Positions 1-5,855 of a DNA stretch of 7,207 bases are shown here, piece by piece. The position numbers were made by a program, and so were the translations under genes. The DNA comes from Ktedonobacteraceae bacterium (GTDB taxonomy: Bacteria; Chloroflexota; Ktedonobacteria; Ktedonobacterales; Ktedonobacteraceae). The stretch lies in assembly GCA_014896635.1 (NCBI GenBank), contig JADBKA010000243.1, positions 1-7,207 on the forward strand, given 5' to 3'. How positions within the stretch are numbered: position 1 is the first letter of the stretch; every line of letters starts with the position of its first letter. The notes beneath the pieces were generated by a model. That model did not search any database, had not been told where the DNA came from, and saw only the letters and a list, made by a program, of their open reading frames with translations.

Positions 1-315
1 GAACAGGCGCCCTTCATGCTCACTGAACTCGATAAGGGGGAGAATATGCTCATGTTTGAGATGGGCATTGACCTCTGCTTCGCGTAAGAATCGCTTGCGC
101 GCTATCACGTCGTAGGCCAGGTCCGGGCGTATAATCTTGACTGCTACCTCACGGCCAAAAGCCGTTCTCTGGTGTGCCAGATAGACCTCACCCATGCCTC
201 CTACGTCAATGCGCCTGACCAGATCATAATTGCCGAAGCGCCTCACGGCCGGCTGATCCGTCCCATCGCCCCACGACGCACGCTGCTCTTCGATTGGACC
301 GTGTTGCTCTTTCAT
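1..315 (-). CDS. Ser/Thr protein kinase (Hanks type), N-terminal part, runs off left edge
   Basis: Reading the minus strand from the ATG at 315-313 gives 105 open residues to the window edge. They match the N-lobe of bacterial Hanks-type (PknB-like) kinases. A short N-terminal extension (about residues 1-28) is followed by the glycine-rich loop IDVGGMGEVYLA (36-47), the VAVK segment with the ATP-anchoring lysine K60, and the alphaC helix FLREAEVNAHLKH, whose E79 is the likely salt-bridge partner. The strand HILPLIEF follows at 90-97. The first glycine of the loop, normally IGxGGMGxVY, is Asp37 here. The C-lobe and any transmembrane or sensor domain lie outside the window. Such kinases phosphorylate Ser/Thr of partner proteins, usually from the membrane. 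The ATG is chosen because a purine-rich stretch precedes it by about 8 bases; a TTG at 342 is a weaker in-frame alternative. The gene diverges from groESL. The family call is secure; the substrate is unknown. Confidence 0.9.
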   Translation of the reverse strand, partial: MKEQHGPIEEQRASWGDGTDQPAVRRFGNYDLVRRIDVGGMGEVYLAHQRTAFGREVAVKIIRPDLAYDVIARKRFLREAEVNAHLKHEHILPLIEFSEHEGRLF

Positions 316-361
316 AGAATTGCTTTTCTTATCTGGTATCAAATCCTCTACTGCCAGATGC

Positions 362-390
362 AGTATAACATGAATAAAAGAAGAAGTGAA
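362..390 (-). promoter_or_regulatory. Candidate promoter of the leftward kinase gene
   Basis: Read on the minus strand, TTCACT (390-385), a 17-base spacer and TATACT (367-362) give a plausible sigma70-type promoter with about a 40-base leader to the kinase ATG. The -10 box matches the consensus at 5 of 6 positions and the -35 at 4 of 6. It is only a sequence match and no transcription data support it. Confidence 0.4.
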
Positions 391-475
391 GAGTTCTCAA
401 GCCGGTACTATCCTCCCTGAGAAAATTAACGTCACGGCAGAGCAAAAGTTGCAAGCTCCCCCTCTCTTTCCCCCC

Positions 476-504
476 TTGCATGCCGCCGGGCTATAGTGTA
501 TTAT
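476..504 (+). promoter_or_regulatory. Vegetative-type promoter of groES-groEL
   Basis: TTGCAT at 476-481 and TATTAT at 499-504 are separated by exactly 17 bases. Each box is close to the sigma70 consensus. The predicted transcription start is near 511, directly in front of the CIRCE operator, which is the arrangement expected for HrcA-controlled chaperone operons transcribed by the housekeeping sigma factor. Confidence 0.75.
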
Positions 505-512
505 ATAGCCAG

Positions 513-539
513 TTCGCACTCTACCCTTGAGAGTGCTAA
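513..539 (+). promoter_or_regulatory. CIRCE operator (HrcA binding site)
   Basis: TTCGCACTC (513-521), a 9-base spacer (522-530) and GAGTGCTAA (531-539) match the CIRCE consensus TTAGCACTC-N9-GAGTGCTAA. The only deviation is C for A at the third base of the left arm; the right arm is perfect. The site lies about 2 bases after the predicted transcription start and about 77 bases before the groES start codon. The repressor HrcA is expected to bind here and release on heat stress. No hrcA gene is in the window. Confidence 0.93.
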
Positions 540-583
540 ATTCTCAGGGGCATGCTTTGCCCATTTGAGCAGGTATGATGAAA

Positions 584-603
584 ATTGAACAGGATTGAAC
601 AGG
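584..603 (+). repeat. Tandem 10-bp duplication in the groES leader
   Basis: ATTGAACAGG occurs twice head to tail, at 584-593 and 594-603, without mismatch. The second copy runs into the groES Shine-Dalgarno. The duplication also creates an in-frame TTG at 595 that makes the groES frame look seven codons longer than it probably is. Confidence 0.8.
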
Positions 604-608
604 GAGGA
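601..608 (+). promoter_or_regulatory. Shine-Dalgarno deciding the groES start
   Basis: AGGGAGGA lies 7 bases before the ATG at 616. This strong site lies inside the longer frame that would begin at TTG 595, so it supports ATG 616 and rejects the extended start. Confidence 0.85.
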
Positions 609-615
609 ATGGCAA

Positions 616-918
616 ATGTCAACGGTGAGCGTCAGGCTTCGACCTCTGGGAGACCGTGTCGTAGTCAAACCCCTGGCTCGTGAAAACGTGACGAAGAGCG
701 GCATTGTGCTGCCTGATACAGCGAAAGAGAAGCCGCAGGAAGGCGAAGTGCTGGCAGTCGGTCCAGGTAAGATTCTGGATAACGGGAAGCGCGTCACCCC
801 GGAAGTGCAGGTGGGACAGCGTGTACTTTTCGCCAAATACTCCGGCACCGAGGTCAAACTCGATGATGAGGAGTATTTAATCCTGCGCGAAAGCGATATT
901 CTGGGCTTTGTGGAATAG
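616..918 (+). CDS. groES: Co-chaperonin GroES (Cpn10)
   Basis: The 100-residue product has the standard GroES length and matches the family throughout. The N-terminal strand [16 protein letters not shown] is followed by the mobile-loop region around [18 protein letters not shown], the turn [11 protein letters not shown], and the C-terminal stretch [31 protein letters not shown]. GroES forms the heptameric lid that caps GroEL in the cytoplasm during ATP-driven folding. The ATG at 616 has a strong Shine-Dalgarno 7 bases upstream. It is the first gene of the CIRCE-controlled operon, with groEL 77 bases downstream and no terminator between them. Nothing in the sequence looks unusual. Identification is secure. 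Confidence 0.98.
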   Translation: MSTVSVRLRPLGDRVVVKPLARENVTKSGIVLPDTAKEKPQEGEVLAVGPGKILDNGKRVTPEVQVGQRVLFAKYSGTEVKLDDEEYLILRESDILGFVE

Positions 919-995
919 CAAGCAGAACCAGCATATCGCGTGGACAAATAATCAGAAGAACAAAAGATACTAAAACAAAAGTAGGAGTACGTCTC

Positions 996-2627
996 GTGGC
1001 AAAACGACTACAGTTTGACGAAGAAGCTCGTAATGCCCTGAAAAGAGGCATGGACGTGCTGGCAAATGCCGTCCGTGTAACCATCGGCCCGAAAGGCCGC
1101 AATGTTGTGCTTGACAAGAAGTTCGGCGCGCCAACGATTACTAACGATGGCGTCACTATTGCGCGTGAGATCGAGCTGCCCGATTCGTTCGAGAACATGG
1201 GCGCGCAATTGCTGAAAGAGGCGGCGACAAAGACCAATGATGTGGCCGGCGATGGCACCACCACCGCAACTGTGCTGGCACACGCCATTGTGATCGAGGG
1301 CCTGAAGAACCTGGCAGCGGGCGCGAACCCGATGATTCTGCGTCAGGGTCTGGAGAAGGGCGCCGAGGTCGTGGTCGCCGAGATCAAGGCAATGAGCAAG
1401 CCCGTCGAGACGCGCGAGCAGATCGCCCAGGTGGCTGCTATCTCCGCCGCAGATGCTGAGATCGGCAACCTGATCGCCGAGGTCATGGAGAAGGTCGGCA
1501 AAGATGGTGTGATCACCGTCGAAGAGGGGCGCGGCCTCGCTATGGAGAAGGAATATACCGAAGGCATGCAGTTTGATCGTGGTTTCATCTCGCCTTACAT
1601 GACGACTAACCAGGATCATACGCTGGCCGAGTTGAGCAATCCCTATATTCTCGTGACCGATAAGAAGATCAGTGCTATTGCCGATATCCTGCCTCTGCTG
1701 GAGCAGGTGCTTCAAAGTGGGCGCAAGGAGCTGGTGATCATCGCCGAAGACGTTGACGGCGAGGCGCTGGCAACACTGGTGGTCAACAAGGCGCGCGGCG
1801 CGTTCAATGTACTGGCTGTCAAGGCGCCCGGCTTTGGCGACCGCCGCGAGGCCATGCTTGAAGATATCGCTATCCTGACCGGCGCAACGCTCATTACTGA
1901 GAAAAAGGGACTGAAGCTGGAGAACGCCACTCTGCACGATCTCGGTAGTGCTCGCACTGTGACCGCTACTAAGGATACCACCACTATCGTTGAAGGGGCC
2001 GGTTCTCAGCAAGAGATTCAGGCGCGCATCCAGCAGATTCGCGTTCAGATTAATGAGACGACCAGCGACTACGACCGCGAGAAGCTCCAGGAGCGCCTGG
2101 CGAAGCTGGCCGGTGGCGTGGGCGTGATCAAGGTTGGCGCCGCGACCGAGGTCGAGTTGAAGGAGAAGAAGCATCGCGTTGAGGATGCGCTCTCGGCGAC
2201 GCGCGCAGCGATTGAAGAAGGCATTATTCCCGGTGGTGGCGCCACGCTGGTGGCTGCCGCCGATGCGCTCAATAAGCTGCACCTGGAAGGTGAGGAGGCG
2301 ACCGGCGTCAATATTCTGCGCCGCGCTCTCGAAGAGCCTCTGCGCCAGATCGCGTTCAATGCGGGCTTCGATGGCTCTGTCACTGTCGCTGGCGTACGCC
2401 GCCAGCCGCGTGGCTATGGCTTCAATGCACTGACCGGCGAGTATGTGGATATGTTCAAGGCCGGCATCATTGATCCGGTGAAAGTGACGCGCTCTGCTCT
2501 CCAGAACGCCGTCAGCATCGGTGGCATGGTCCTCTCAACAGATACGCTCGTGACCGATATCCCCGAAGAGCAGCCTGCTACTCCAGGCGGTGCTCCCGGC
2601 ATGGGTGGCATGGGCGGCATGATGTAA
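996..2627 (+). CDS. groEL: Chaperonin GroEL (Cpn60/HSP60)
   Basis: The 543-residue product is a full-length group I chaperonin. The ATP site is intact: [13 protein letters not shown] (29-41), the D51 position of ITNDGVTI, and [13 protein letters not shown] (81-93), whose D86 corresponds to the catalytic-loop aspartate. The C-terminal equatorial signature [15 protein letters not shown] is present, and the chain ends with a short Gly-Met tail ([14 protein letters not shown]) typical of GroEL. It assembles as stacked heptameric rings that fold cytosolic proteins together with GroES. Translation starts at GTG 996, with TAGGAG ending 8 bases upstream; the downstream reading [15 protein letters not shown] fits the conserved N-terminus, so no later start is needed. 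It is co-transcribed with groES under CIRCE/HrcA. Base composition is GC-rich, and a sampled line (1741-1800) is about 68% GC. Confidence 0.99.
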   Translation: MAKRLQFDEEARNALKRGMDVLANAVRVTIGPKGRNVVLDKKFGAPTITNDGVTIAREIELPDSFENMGAQLLKEAATKTNDVAGDGTTTATVLAHAIVIEGLKNLAAGANPMILRQGLEKGAEVVVAEIKAMSKPVETREQIAQVAAISAADAEIGNLIAEVMEKVGKDGVITVEEGRGLAMEKEYTEGMQFDRGFISPYMTTNQDHTLAELSNPYILVTDKKISAIADILPLLEQVLQSGRKELVIIAEDVDGEALATLVVNKARGAFNVLAVKAPGFGDRREAMLEDIAILTGATLITEKKGLKLENATLHDLGSARTVTATKDTTTIVEGAGSQQEIQARIQQIRVQINETTSDYDREKLQERLAKLAGGVGVIKVGAATEVELKEKKHRVEDALSATRAAIEEGIIPGGGATLVAAADALNKLHLEGEEATGVNILRRALEEPLRQIAFNAGFDGSVTVAGVRRQPRGYGFNALTGEYVDMFKAGIIDPVKVTRSALQNAVSIGGMVLSTDTLVTDIPEEQPATPGGAPGMGGMGGMM

Positions 2628-2634
2628 AAAGGCT

Positions 2635-2673
2635 TTTCTGGGTTTATGCACTACAGGCGCATAAACCCAGAAA
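2635..2673 (+). terminator. Perfect 15-bp hairpin after groEL, candidate terminator or 3' stabiliser
   Basis: Bases 2635-2649 (TTTCTGGGTTTATGC) are the exact reverse complement of 2659-2673, with a 9-base loop. It begins 8 bases after the groEL stop codon. No T-run follows the stem on the plus strand, so it is not a textbook intrinsic terminator. It may attenuate read-through into the MaoC genes, protect the groEL mRNA 3' end, or be a repeat-derived palindrome. Confidence 0.6.
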
Positions 2674-2695
2674 CCCCTCCTCTAAGGAGCTTTCT

Positions 2696-3148
2696 GTGTT
2701 CGATACGAGCAAGCTCGGCCATAGCTTCCCCCCATTCACGATTGAGCTGGAACGCTGCAAAATTCACGAACTCGCGCTCGCCATCGGCGACGATAACCCC
2801 ATCTACCACAGCCGCGAAGCAGCGCAGGCGGCAGGTTACAAAGACGTGCCGCTTTTCCCGACCGCACCGACTATTTTGAATTTCTGGGGCAACACCAACC
2901 AGGTCAGTCAGTTAGCCAGCGTGGGCATTAATGTGCTGCGCATCCTGCATGGCGAGGAAGAGTACGAATATCTGGCGCCCATCTACCCCGGCGACGTCCT
3001 GACGGGCGTGACGACCATCGTCGAAGGCAGGACGCGCCAGAGTAAAGATGGCTCTTCTATGGATATCCTTACGACTGAGACGCGCTACACCAATCAGCAT
3101 GATCAGCATGTGTTGACTGCCAGGAGCACTATCGTCGTACGCGAATGA
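2696..3148 (+). CDS. MaoC-family hotdog dehydratase, HadA-like (FAS1-like dehydratase) subunit
   Basis: The 150-residue single-hotdog protein matches the MaoC_dehydrat_N / FAS1-like dehydratase type, as in mycobacterial HadA. Visible signatures are AIGDDNPIYH (29-38), followed by the helix SREAAQAAGYKDVPLFPTAPT, and the second-half strand EYLAPIYPGDVLTG (91-104). The active GDxNPxH spacing is changed to NPIYH, with an extra residue before the His. This is usual for the non-catalytic, substrate-tunnel subunit. By family knowledge it should pair with a catalytic HadB-type partner to dehydrate (R)-3-hydroxyacyl thioesters or hydrate enoyl-CoA, in fatty-acid or polyhydroxyalkanoate metabolism. 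The HadB-like gene follows directly. Start GTG 2696 has AAGGAG 6 bases upstream. Whether it is read through from groEL is unclear because a hairpin intervenes. Exact substrate unknown. Confidence 0.85.
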   Translation: MFDTSKLGHSFPPFTIELERCKIHELALAIGDDNPIYHSREAAQAAGYKDVPLFPTAPTILNFWGNTNQVSQLASVGINVLRILHGEEEYEYLAPIYPGDVLTGVTTIVEGRTRQSKDGSSMDILTTETRYTNQHDQHVLTARSTIVVRE

Positions 3149-3240
3149 GAGTGCAGGGAAGAGTGCAGGGCGCCTGTCAGGGACGCCCCTACCAGACCCG
3201 ATCCCAATGGTAGGGGCGGGGCTTGCCCCGCCCTGCACTT
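3149..3240. repeat. Compound palindromic REP/MITE-like element between the MaoC genes
   Basis: Several nested inverted repeats fill this gap. The outer arms are AGTGCAGGGCG (3162-3172) and CGCCCTGCACT (3229-3239). An inner stem is formed by CGCCCCTACCA (3184-3194) and TGGTAGGGGCG (3208-3218), with a 13-base loop. A competing stem is GGGCGGGGC (3214-3222) with GCCCCGCCC (3225-3233). GAGTGCAGGG is also directly repeated at 3149-3158 and 3161-3170. All arms are perfect. GC-rich palindromes of this style are, to my recollection, frequent intergenic repeats in Chloroflexota; copy number cannot be seen here. Confidence 0.8.
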
Positions 3241-3278
3241 CAAAAAAATCATTGTATTTTGATTATAAAGAGAGAAAT

Positions 3279-3728
3279 ATGACAACAAACGCACAACCAT
3301 CGACAAAACGCTATTTTGAAGACGTGCAGATCGGCGATGAGCTACCAAAGCTCATCAAAGATCCCGTCACGCACCTGCAACTGGTGCGCTACGCCGGCGC
3401 ATCCGGCGACTTCAACCCGCTGCATACCGATCCGAGCGTCGGCGAACAGATCGGCACCGGCGGCCTCATCGCGCACGGCATGCTGATCATGGGCTTCGTC
3501 GGACAGTTGCTCAGCAACTACGTCGGGCCTGAAGCTCTGCGTAAGTTTCACGTGCGCTTCAAGGGCATGACTCGTCCCGGCGATGTGATCACCTGCACCG
3601 GCACCATCACGAAAAAATATACGCTGGACGGCGAGGGGCGCATCGAGGGCAGAGTGCAGGCCGCCGACCAGAACGGCGATGTGAAAGTGACCGGCACGTT
3701 TGTCGCGGCCCTGCCCACACGCGGCTAA
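3279..3728 (+). CDS. MaoC-family dehydratase, HadB-like catalytic subunit
   Basis: The 149-residue hotdog protein carries the full hydratase-2 / MaoC signature, YAGASGDFNPLHTDP (38-52), with catalytic D44 and H49. It continues with GGLIAHGMLIMGFVGQLLSNYVG (61-83) and the strand RFKGMTRPGDVITCTG. This resembles mycobacterial HadB, so it should be the catalytic half of a heterodimer with the preceding HadA-like protein, acting on (R)-3-hydroxyacyl thioesters or enoyl-CoA in the cytoplasm. The chosen start is ATG 3279, just after a weak purine-rich site (AAAGAGAG). An in-frame extension back to 3207 would translate the palindromic repeat and is rejected. The 130-base gap to its partner is large for obligate subunits and is filled mostly by that repeat. 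Substrate specificity cannot be read from sequence. Confidence 0.88.
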   Translation: MTTNAQPSTKRYFEDVQIGDELPKLIKDPVTHLQLVRYAGASGDFNPLHTDPSVGEQIGTGGLIAHGMLIMGFVGQLLSNYVGPEALRKFHVRFKGMTRPGDVITCTGTITKKYTLDGEGRIEGRVQAADQNGDVKVTGTFVAALPTRG

Positions 3729-3735
3729 ATCCGTC

Positions 3736-3767
3736 CCGGTCCCGGCATCAAAGCTTCAGGGGACCGG
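3736..3767. terminator. Weak inverted repeat between convergent genes, possible bidirectional terminator
   Basis: CCGGTCCC (3736-3743) and GGGACCGG (3760-3767) form an 8-bp stem with a 16-base loop. It spans the junction between the HadB-like stop codon and the 3' end of the convergent protease gene. It has no T-run on either side and overlaps the last codons of the protease, so termination is only a possibility. Confidence 0.3.
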
Positions 3768-4485
3768 AAGAATCGACGAGCGCCTCTGCCTCTGCTGGCG
3801 GCACAAAGAAGAGCGCGCGCAAATCGACCAGTGCGTGAATGACGATGGCGACCAGCAGGCTGCCGCTCGTGATATAGACGGCCATGAGCAGTGCGCCGAT
3901 GACGCCGGTGATGACGCTGCCCTGCCAGCCCTGGTAGAAGTGGCCCAGGCCAAAAACGAGACCTGACAGCACAATGGCGACCAGTGGATGCGCGCCGGGC
4001 CAGAGCAGGGTGAGATAGAAGAGCAGGAAGCCTCGATACAGTATCTCTTCGCTCACGCCGGCGGTGATGGCGGCGGCGATCCAGAGCCAGCGCTCCTGGG
4101 AACTCTTAGGCAGCAGCTTGACGGCGGCCTGCTCCTGAATCTGCTTGAAATCTTCGGGCTGGCGAATGAGCCGCTTGTAACCGATGATCGTGACCAGAAT
4201 AAACAGGCCAAAGAGGAGAAACCAGAATACGGTAGCGAACCAGCTTGTGGGCATCTGCAAGCCAATCACCTGCGCGGGCTGCTCGGCCAGCAGCAGCACG
4301 ACGGCGACGGCCAGCACCCAGAGCCATTTTGCAGCTATGCCGCGCAGATAGAAATAGATGCGCGCTTTTTCCTCGACTGCGGCCCGCCGGCGCAGGCCGC
4401 GATAAGAATACAGGCCGATAACGGGCTGGATAAACACAGCATAGACGATCAGGATATGCGCTAACAGCATCGGAAGTGTGGTCAT
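3748..4485 (-). CDS. CPBP-family (Rce1/Abi) intramembrane metalloprotease
   Basis: The 245-residue membrane protein has the three CPBP motifs in order. They are EEILYR (146-151, glutamate pair E146/E147 and R151), FGLGH (178-182, His182) and HALVD (217-221, His217 and Asp221). Hydrophobic segments are visible at about 5-28, 53-68, 82-103, 134-144, 153-163, 168-182, 190-205 and 208-220, so it is a polytopic inner-membrane protein. The family includes eukaryotic Rce1 CAAX proteases and bacterial bacteriocin-immunity proteins; the actual substrate is unknown. Start ATG 4485 has the Shine-Dalgarno AGGAG about 6 bases upstream. It converges on the MaoC pair with only a 19-base gap. The HTH gene upstream is on the same strand but is separated by 256 bases containing a repeat element, so an operon is doubtful. 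All catalytic residues appear intact. Confidence 0.92.
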   Translation of the reverse strand: MTTLPMLLAHILIVYAVFIQPVIGLYSYRGLRRRAAVEEKARIYFYLRGIAAKWLWVLAVAVVLLLAEQPAQVIGLQMPTSWFATVFWFLLFGLFILVTIIGYKRLIRQPEDFKQIQEQAAVKLLPKSSQERWLWIAAAITAGVSEEILYRGFLLFYLTLLWPGAHPLVAIVLSGLVFGLGHFYQGWQGSVITGVIGALLMAVYITSGSLLVAIVIHALVDLRALFFVPPAEAEALVDSSGPLKL

Positions 4486-4593
4486 CGGGTCTCCTGCTTT
4501 TTTTTATGGAACTCTTTACCCCCGGCGAAAAATTGCCGTCCTCATATCCTACAGAGTTTTTACGCTTCCCGCAAGCAGGGTGATCCATCTCTT

Positions 4594-4735
4594 CAGGGCT
4601 TTTCAGTGTTCCCGAATTCCCTGTTTTGCCACCTTCGGCGGCAGAGAGGGGAGAGAGGTGCAAGGACACCTCGCGCTCCGCACGGGGGCCATCGCCCCCT
4701 TGACCCCCGTCCTTCTCGAAAACTAAAAAGCCCTG
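4594..4735. mobile_element. MITE-like palindromic element with 10-bp terminal inverted repeats
   Basis: CAGGGCTTTT (4594-4603) and AAAAGCCCTG (4726-4735) are perfect inverted repeats bounding 142 bases with no coding potential. TCCATCT occurs at 4584-4590 and again at 4736-4742, directly abutting the right end and 3 bases from the left end, which resembles a target-site duplication. Inside lie three hairpins: GCCACC/GGCGGC (4628-4642, one mismatch), GAGGTG/CACCTC (4655-4672) and GGGGGC/GCCCCC (4684-4699). The right end touches the stop codon of the HTH gene. No transposase is present, so mobility would have to be provided in trans. The GC-rich hairpins could also terminate leftward transcription. 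Mobility is inferred from ends and flanks only. Confidence 0.5.
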
Positions 4736-4741
4736 TCCATC

Positions 4742-5548
4742 TTATATCTGAGGTTTTTTCCTCGTGAGGGATTTTTCAGCCAGTGCTTTCTGAGCGTCCA
4801 TCTTTTCAAGGAACAGACTGATGATCCTGACGGGCCTGGCTCGTGTTTCGATTCTGTACCCTTGCTTTTGTCCGTTGCCCAGACTGGCAATTTGCTCAAA
4901 GCCCAGAGATTCCAGGATTGCCTGTCCCTCTGGTGTGGCTCCTATCGCATACCAATTTTTAATATCATGTTGTATAGTAAGCGTAATTGCCCATTTTATG
5001 GAACGTTTCAGGAGATATGCTCCAATTTCTTTATCTCTTTGAGCATTACTGCTCGGTATTACTTCCATGACAGGAATGTAGACAGAGAGGTATGGCTCAC
5101 TCCATCTTTTGATTGCTTGCGGGGGAATATCTTTTTCTTTTATCTGTCCATGTATCAGGTCCAGAATGATATTTTCTTCTAATGGAAGAAACGTGACCCA
5201 CCCTAATATTCTGTTCCCTAGCTTTACATTCATGGAGATCTCATCGTTCCTCTTTCTCACTTCCAGTATCGTTTTAAATGGTACTGCGTCCTCTTCTCCA
5301 TAAGGCTGACGAGTGATTTCTTGCTTCGTCCAGGCATCAGCAATAGTGGACAGAGTGAAGGTAAGTCCTGGTTCTTCATCTTGCAGGTTAACCTCTGCCA
5401 GAATGTTTATAGCCTCTTTAGGGAAGCGCAGGTTGGGACGTTTTCCTGTGAACGGGATATCTCCTGCTCTGGCCTTTCTGTAGACAGTGGGAACTGATAT
5501 TTTCAAGAGTTTTGCCACTTCTTTTGCGTTGTAATAGTTTTCTTCCAT
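4742..5548 (-). CDS. Excisionase-type HTH protein with GNAT-like C-terminal domain
   Basis: The 268-residue protein starts with a MerR/excisionase-type winged helix (HTH_17-like). Its sequence YYNAKEVAKLLKISVPTVYR (5-24) holds the helix-turn-helix, and AGDIPFTGKRPNLRFPKEAI (28-47) the wing and final helix. After an acidic linker, residues about 91-235 resemble a GNAT N-acetyltransferase: strands around FKTILEVRKRN and LGWVTFLPLE, a central strand YLSVYIPVMEVIPS (153-166), a helix IGAYLLKRSIKWAI (175-188), then YAIGATPEGQAILESLGF (200-217), which looks like the motif-B 'A...A...LGF' end. The acetyl-CoA loop RxxGxG is degenerate (QRDKEIG), so activity is doubtful and it may only sense a ligand. 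It has a weak purine-rich Shine-Dalgarno (AGAAGAAG). The coding region is AT-rich; several sampled 60-base lines are 37-40% GC. It diverges from the NACHT gene. The DNA-binding domain is secure, the GNAT call tentative, the function unknown. Confidence 0.75.
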   Translation of the reverse strand: MEENYYNAKEVAKLLKISVPTVYRKARAGDIPFTGKRPNLRFPKEAINILAEVNLQDEEPGLTFTLSTIADAWTKQEITRQPYGEEDAVPFKTILEVRKRNDEISMNVKLGNRILGWVTFLPLEENIILDLIHGQIKEKDIPPQAIKRWSEPYLSVYIPVMEVIPSSNAQRDKEIGAYLLKRSIKWAITLTIQHDIKNWYAIGATPEGQAILESLGFEQIASLGNGQKQGYRIETRARPVRIISLFLEKMDAQKALAEKSLTRKKPQI

Positions 5549-5791
5549 ATCTTGCTTCTTCTATACTCACCAATGCAGTTTTCTATCTCTCACATTCCTT
5601 AGTAACATTGTATCATGGATAATTGATAATAAGGCAGATCTGGGGAGAGAAGGATGAACGATTGCTCTGTTGAGAGGTCTGTTTGCCAGAACCGTTTACC
5701 AGGCGGGTTTTCATTTTCCAGGCGGGACGAGGGGACCGGGCGAGGGTTCTGATCCCTGCAAGCAGGAAGATAACCTCTTTCAGAGTTTTTG

Positions 5792-5820
5792 TTGCTTATT
5801 GACTGTTTTCGTTTTATACT
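5792..5820 (+). promoter_or_regulatory. Candidate promoter of the NACHT gene
   Basis: TTGCTT (5792-5797), a 17-base spacer and TATACT (5815-5820) fit a sigma70-type promoter. The -10 matches 5 of 6 consensus bases, the -35 only 3 of 6. The predicted start near 5827 leaves about a 29-base leader before GTG 5856. Confidence 0.45.
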
Positions 5821-5842
5821 ACAGGAAGTAGGCGAATAACTA

Positions 5843-5847
5843 TGGAG
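5843..5847 (+). promoter_or_regulatory. Shine-Dalgarno deciding the NACHT start
   Basis: TGGAG at 5843-5847 ends 8 bases before GTG 5856. The earlier in-frame GTG at 5847 overlaps this site and has no Shine-Dalgarno at a usable distance, so 5856 is preferred. Confidence 0.55.
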
Positions 5848-5855
5848 TGTATGTT

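Larger units (their letters stand above)
5549..5855. other. 307-bp divergent intergenic region between HTH gene and NACHT gene
   Basis: I see no credible gene here. It holds a candidate rightward promoter (annotated separately) and a TACAAT -10-like box for the leftward HTH gene (5612-5607, minus strand) with no good -35. It also has a 9-bp direct repeat CCAGGCGGG (5699-5707 and 5718-5726, 19-base period) and a loose inverted repeat CAGAACC (5687-5693) / GGTTCTG (5745-5751). The repeats may be operator sites, but this is speculative. Confidence 0.5.

Noticed and set aside
501..947. Minus-strand 148-residue open frame across the groES promoter and gene
   Set aside because: It would cover the CIRCE operator and promoter and all of groES; no family resemblance.
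1008..2282. 424-residue open frame antisense to groEL
   Set aside because: It lies entirely opposite a certain groEL, has no recognisable domain and has low-complexity composition; a codon-bias shadow.
3239..3269. Promoter for the HadB-like gene (TATAAA near 3264)
   Set aside because: The box is too close to the ATG at 3279 and no -35 box lies at a normal distance.
3207..3278. 24-codon N-terminal extension of the HadB-like protein
   Set aside because: It translates part of the palindromic repeat, and family alignment begins after ATG 3279.
3988..4464. Plus-strand 158-residue open frame opposite the CPBP protease
   Set aside because: Shadow of a well-supported gene with all three CPBP motifs; the sequence is Gln/Asp/Gly-rich nonsense-like.
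4655..4699. CRISPR-like or tRNA-like structure in the hairpin cluster
   Set aside because: The hairpins are all different, with no repeat-spacer periodicity and no cloverleaf; better explained as part of the MITE-like element.
5775..5793. CTCT-TTC-AGAG followed by TTTTT as an intrinsic terminator
   Set aside because: The stem has only 4 weak base pairs, and no rightward gene ends here.
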